A DNA stretch of 64,000 bases. It comes from Mycobacterium uberis. GTDB lineage: Bacteria; Actinomycetota; Actinomycetes; Mycobacteriales; Mycobacteriaceae. The stretch is taken from positions 24,819-88,818 of the forward strand of contig NZ_QAYL01000027.1 in the NCBI RefSeq assembly GCF_003408705.1, read 5' to 3'. Shown piece after piece: positions 62,109 through 64,000 of the stretch. The notes beneath the pieces were generated by a model. The model worked only from the letters and a program-made list of their open reading frames with translations. It was not told where the DNA came from and did no database searches. A program made the position numbers and the translations under genes. Each line of letters begins with the position of its first letter. The stretch's first letter is position 1.

Positions 62109-63353
62109 ATGATAATCAAGCGGCGGGTCCCTAAAGCCCACGACCTGGCCCCGCTGATCCAATTCAAACAGCCCGAGTTCAAAGTGACCAAGCGCCGCCT
62201 CGACGCTGCGCTGACCATTCAGGATCTGCGGCGCATCGCTAAACGGCGCACCCCAAAGGCCGCGTTCGACTATACCGATGGTGCCGCCGAGGACGAGCTG
62301 TCCATGGAACGCTCCCGACAAGCCTTCCGCGACATTGAGTTTCACCCTGCTATCTTGCATGACGTCACGAACGTGTGCACCGGATGGAATGTACTCGGGA
62401 ATCCGGTTGTGTTGCCGTTCGGAATCGCACCAACTGGATTCACTCGGTTGATGCACACCGAAGGTGAGATCGCCGGCGCGCGGGCCGCAGCCGCAGCTGG
62501 GATCCCATTTTCGTTATCCACCCTGGCTACCTCTGCAATTGAAGACGTAGTGTGCGCTGTTCCACAGGGCCGCAAATGGTTTCAGTTGTACATGTGGCGC
62601 GATCGCGATCACTCGATGGCGCTGGTCAAGCGCGCAGCCGAAGCCGGATATGACACTCTGCTAATTACTGTCGACGTTCCAGTCGCCGGTGCACGGCTGC
62701 GTGACGCCCGCAACGGGATGTCCATCCCACCGGCGTTGACACTACGAACCATCCTCGGCGCGCTGCCGCACCCACGCTGGTGGTTTGATCTTTTGACCAC
62801 CGAACCACTGGCATTCGCGTCATTGGATCGCTGGTCGGGAACTGTCGCCGAGTACTTAGACACCGTGTTTGATCCCAGCGTCACTTTTGACGATCTGGCG
62901 TGGATCAAAGCCCACTGGCCCGGCAAGCTGGTGGTGAAAGGAATCCAGACGCTCGACGACGCTCGCGCGGTTGTCGAACGCGGTGTCGATGGTGTCGTAT
63001 TGTCCAATCACGGTGGGCGCCAACTTGATCGGGCACCGGTGCCCTTCCATTTGCTACCTACAGTGGCGCGTGACCTCGGCAAGGACACTGAGATACTGCT
63101 GGATACAGGGATTATGTCCGGTGCCGACATCGTGGCAGCGATTGCTCTGGGAGCCCGGTGCACACTGGTCGGGCGAGCTTACCTCTACGGGTTGATGGCC
63201 GGCGGTGAAGCGGGCGTCAAGCGGGCGATCGAAATCTTGGAAAGCGGAGTGATCCGCACGATGCGACTGCTGGGTGTAACGTGCCTAGAGGAGCTCGCAC
63301 CCAAGCATGTGACACAGATGCGGCGACTGGGGCCCATTGAGGCTCAAGCATAA
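62109..63353 (+). CDS. lldD2: L-lactate dehydrogenase LldD2 (FMN, quinone-linked)
   Basis: A 414-residue FMN-dependent alpha-hydroxyacid dehydrogenase that oxidises L-lactate to pyruvate and passes electrons to the respiratory chain; same length as Mtb Rv1872c. ATG 62109 begins [19 protein letters not shown], with GGAAAG just upstream. The FMN and active-site motifs are [20 protein letters not shown] (catalytic His in SNHGGRQ), [20 protein letters not shown] and GVDGVVL. The Tyr and Arg substrate ligands lie in QLYMWRDRD and GARLRDAR. Intact, ending LGPIEAQA. Confidence 0.95.
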   Translation: MIIKRRVPKAHDLAPLIQFKQPEFKVTKRRLDAALTIQDLRRIAKRRTPKAAFDYTDGAAEDELSMERSRQAFRDIEFHPAILHDVTNVCTGWNVLGNPVVLPFGIAPTGFTRLMHTEGEIAGARAAAAAGIPFSLSTLATSAIEDVVCAVPQGRKWFQLYMWRDRDHSMALVKRAAEAGYDTLLITVDVPVAGARLRDARNGMSIPPALTLRTILGALPHPRWWFDLLTTEPLAFASLDRWSGTVAEYLDTVFDPSVTFDDLAWIKAHWPGKLVVKGIQTLDDARAVVERGVDGVVLSNHGGRQLDRAPVPFHLLPTVARDLGKDTEILLDTGIMSGADIVAAIALGARCTLVGRAYLYGLMAGGEAGVKRAIEILESGVIRTMRLLGVTCLEELAPKHVTQMRRLGPIEAQA

Positions 63354-64000
63354 CGTACTAGCGCAAGGCCCACAGAGCTCGCCAGGCCTCGTGTCGGTAG
63401 GTTCGGAACTAAGTACTGCCACGTAATTAGGTCGTCAACGTCACGGCATTTGCTACGTTGAACGAGCACGATCGTGTTGATCTAAAAAGGAAATAGCGCC
63501 AGGCTTGATACACGACGTCAACCGTGGATTTTAGCCCTTTGACCTAAATTGATTGTTTCCGGCCCATTTTCGAGAACCTGCTTCGGATCATCCTGGTCTC
63601 GATAGTGGCTACCACGGTAGTGTAGGCTTTGCTTCGCAAGATCGCCGTTAACTATACTCGTGAGCAGGATACACGGCAGTTCGAACGACTATTGGCCGAA
63701 ACACTACACAAGGTAACCACAAAAGCTGACCAAACAGCGGACCGATGACTCTACAAACCCTTGACGAACCCGATCTGATTGGATGTTTTGACCGTGCGAG
63801 ATTGATGTCCGAATCGACTGAACGCACCACAGTGCCTGGTGTCCGTTGTTGAAGCACCGAATGTTGCACGTTTGCCGTCGTGTAAGCGTCGGATATTGGA
63901 CAATTTACAGTCATGGACGATTCATGGGATTTGAAATGGCAGGCTGTCCTCAAGCATCTTGTTGAGTGTTGTGTGGTTTTGTTTTATGTGGGGTGTGGTG
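63354..64000. other. Right-end decayed stretch
   Basis: No gene is clear. A plus-strand segment at about 63570-63745 reads FENLLRIILVSIVATTVV, stop, ALLRKIAVNYTREQDTRQFE, and RLLAETLHKVTTKADQTADR, which looks like a small membrane protein with a charged tail, broken by one TAG. Family not recognised. The last 60 bases are GT-rich. Confidence 0.35.

Overview
The window comes from a slow-growing mycobacterium with a decaying genome of the leprosy-bacillus type. Intact genes are close orthologues of Mycobacterium tuberculosis (Mtb) genes: ctpA, PPE1-nrp, ctpB, katG, cinA, fbpB, rpfC, bfrA, ahpC and lldD2. Between them lie long non-coding stretches filled with recognisable but broken mycobacterial genes. 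The order of intact genes resembles the aceA-ctpA-nrp-ctpB ... bfrA-ahpC-lldD segment of M. leprae. The full-length katG argues against M. leprae itself, where I recall katG being a pseudogene. A relative such as M. lepromatosis or M. uberis is a better guess, but the sequence does not settle the species. All family assignments rest on recognising protein motifs and remembered orthologues; no search was run.

Layout. 1-9.6 kb runs through the Mtb Rv1932-Rv1915 order: the end of a hydrolase gene, a PE35/PPE68 fusion gene, a small unknown gene, relics of tpx, an SDR, fadD31, Rv1922, an SRPBCC protein and an LLM oxidoreductase, then intact aceA. 9.9-30.8 kb corresponds to Mtb Rv0092-Rv0103c: a SigC-like ECF sigma gene, ctpA, a zinc-type anti-sigma gene, relics of an XRE/ImmA-IrrE pair, the PPE1-Rv0097-fcoT-fadD10-ACP-nrp isonitrile-lipopeptide operon, a DUF5134 relic, the Rv0102 copper/cytochrome-oxidase membrane protein and ctpB. 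30.8-43.5 kb holds relics (MBL hydrolase, DUF4262, furA, aao, nanT, lipJ, methyltransferase, nitronate monooxygenase) around intact katG, cinA, dtd, Rv1893 and Rv1891. 43.6-56.4 kb has a cyp125 relic, a YceI relic, intact Rv1887-like, fbpB, rpfC and Rv1883c genes, then nearly 6 kb of continuous relics. 56.5-64 kb carries bfrA, a bacterioferritin-associated ferredoxin, oxyR relic, ahpC-ahpD, a GH13 relic and lldD2.

How the parts fit. The 9.9-30.8 kb block reads as a copper-acquisition island: a lipopeptide synthesis operon flanked by two Cu-type P1B ATPases and a CopD/CtaG-like membrane protein, with a sigma/anti-sigma pair on either side of ctpA. The ctpA and PPE1 upstream regions share the same ECF-type element (GGAAC, 17 bases, CGAC). 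A second functional group is oxidative and iron defence (katG, ahpC-ahpD, bfrA with two iron boxes, bfd), where the dedicated regulators furA and oxyR are broken while the enzymes remain.

The least expected items are the in-frame PE35-PPE68 tail fusion, a 13-copy GGACAA array that forms a Gly-Gln leader ORF overlapping the fbpB start codon, the shared ECF promoter pair, a one-module Nrp, and bfrA beginning at ATA instead of ATG.
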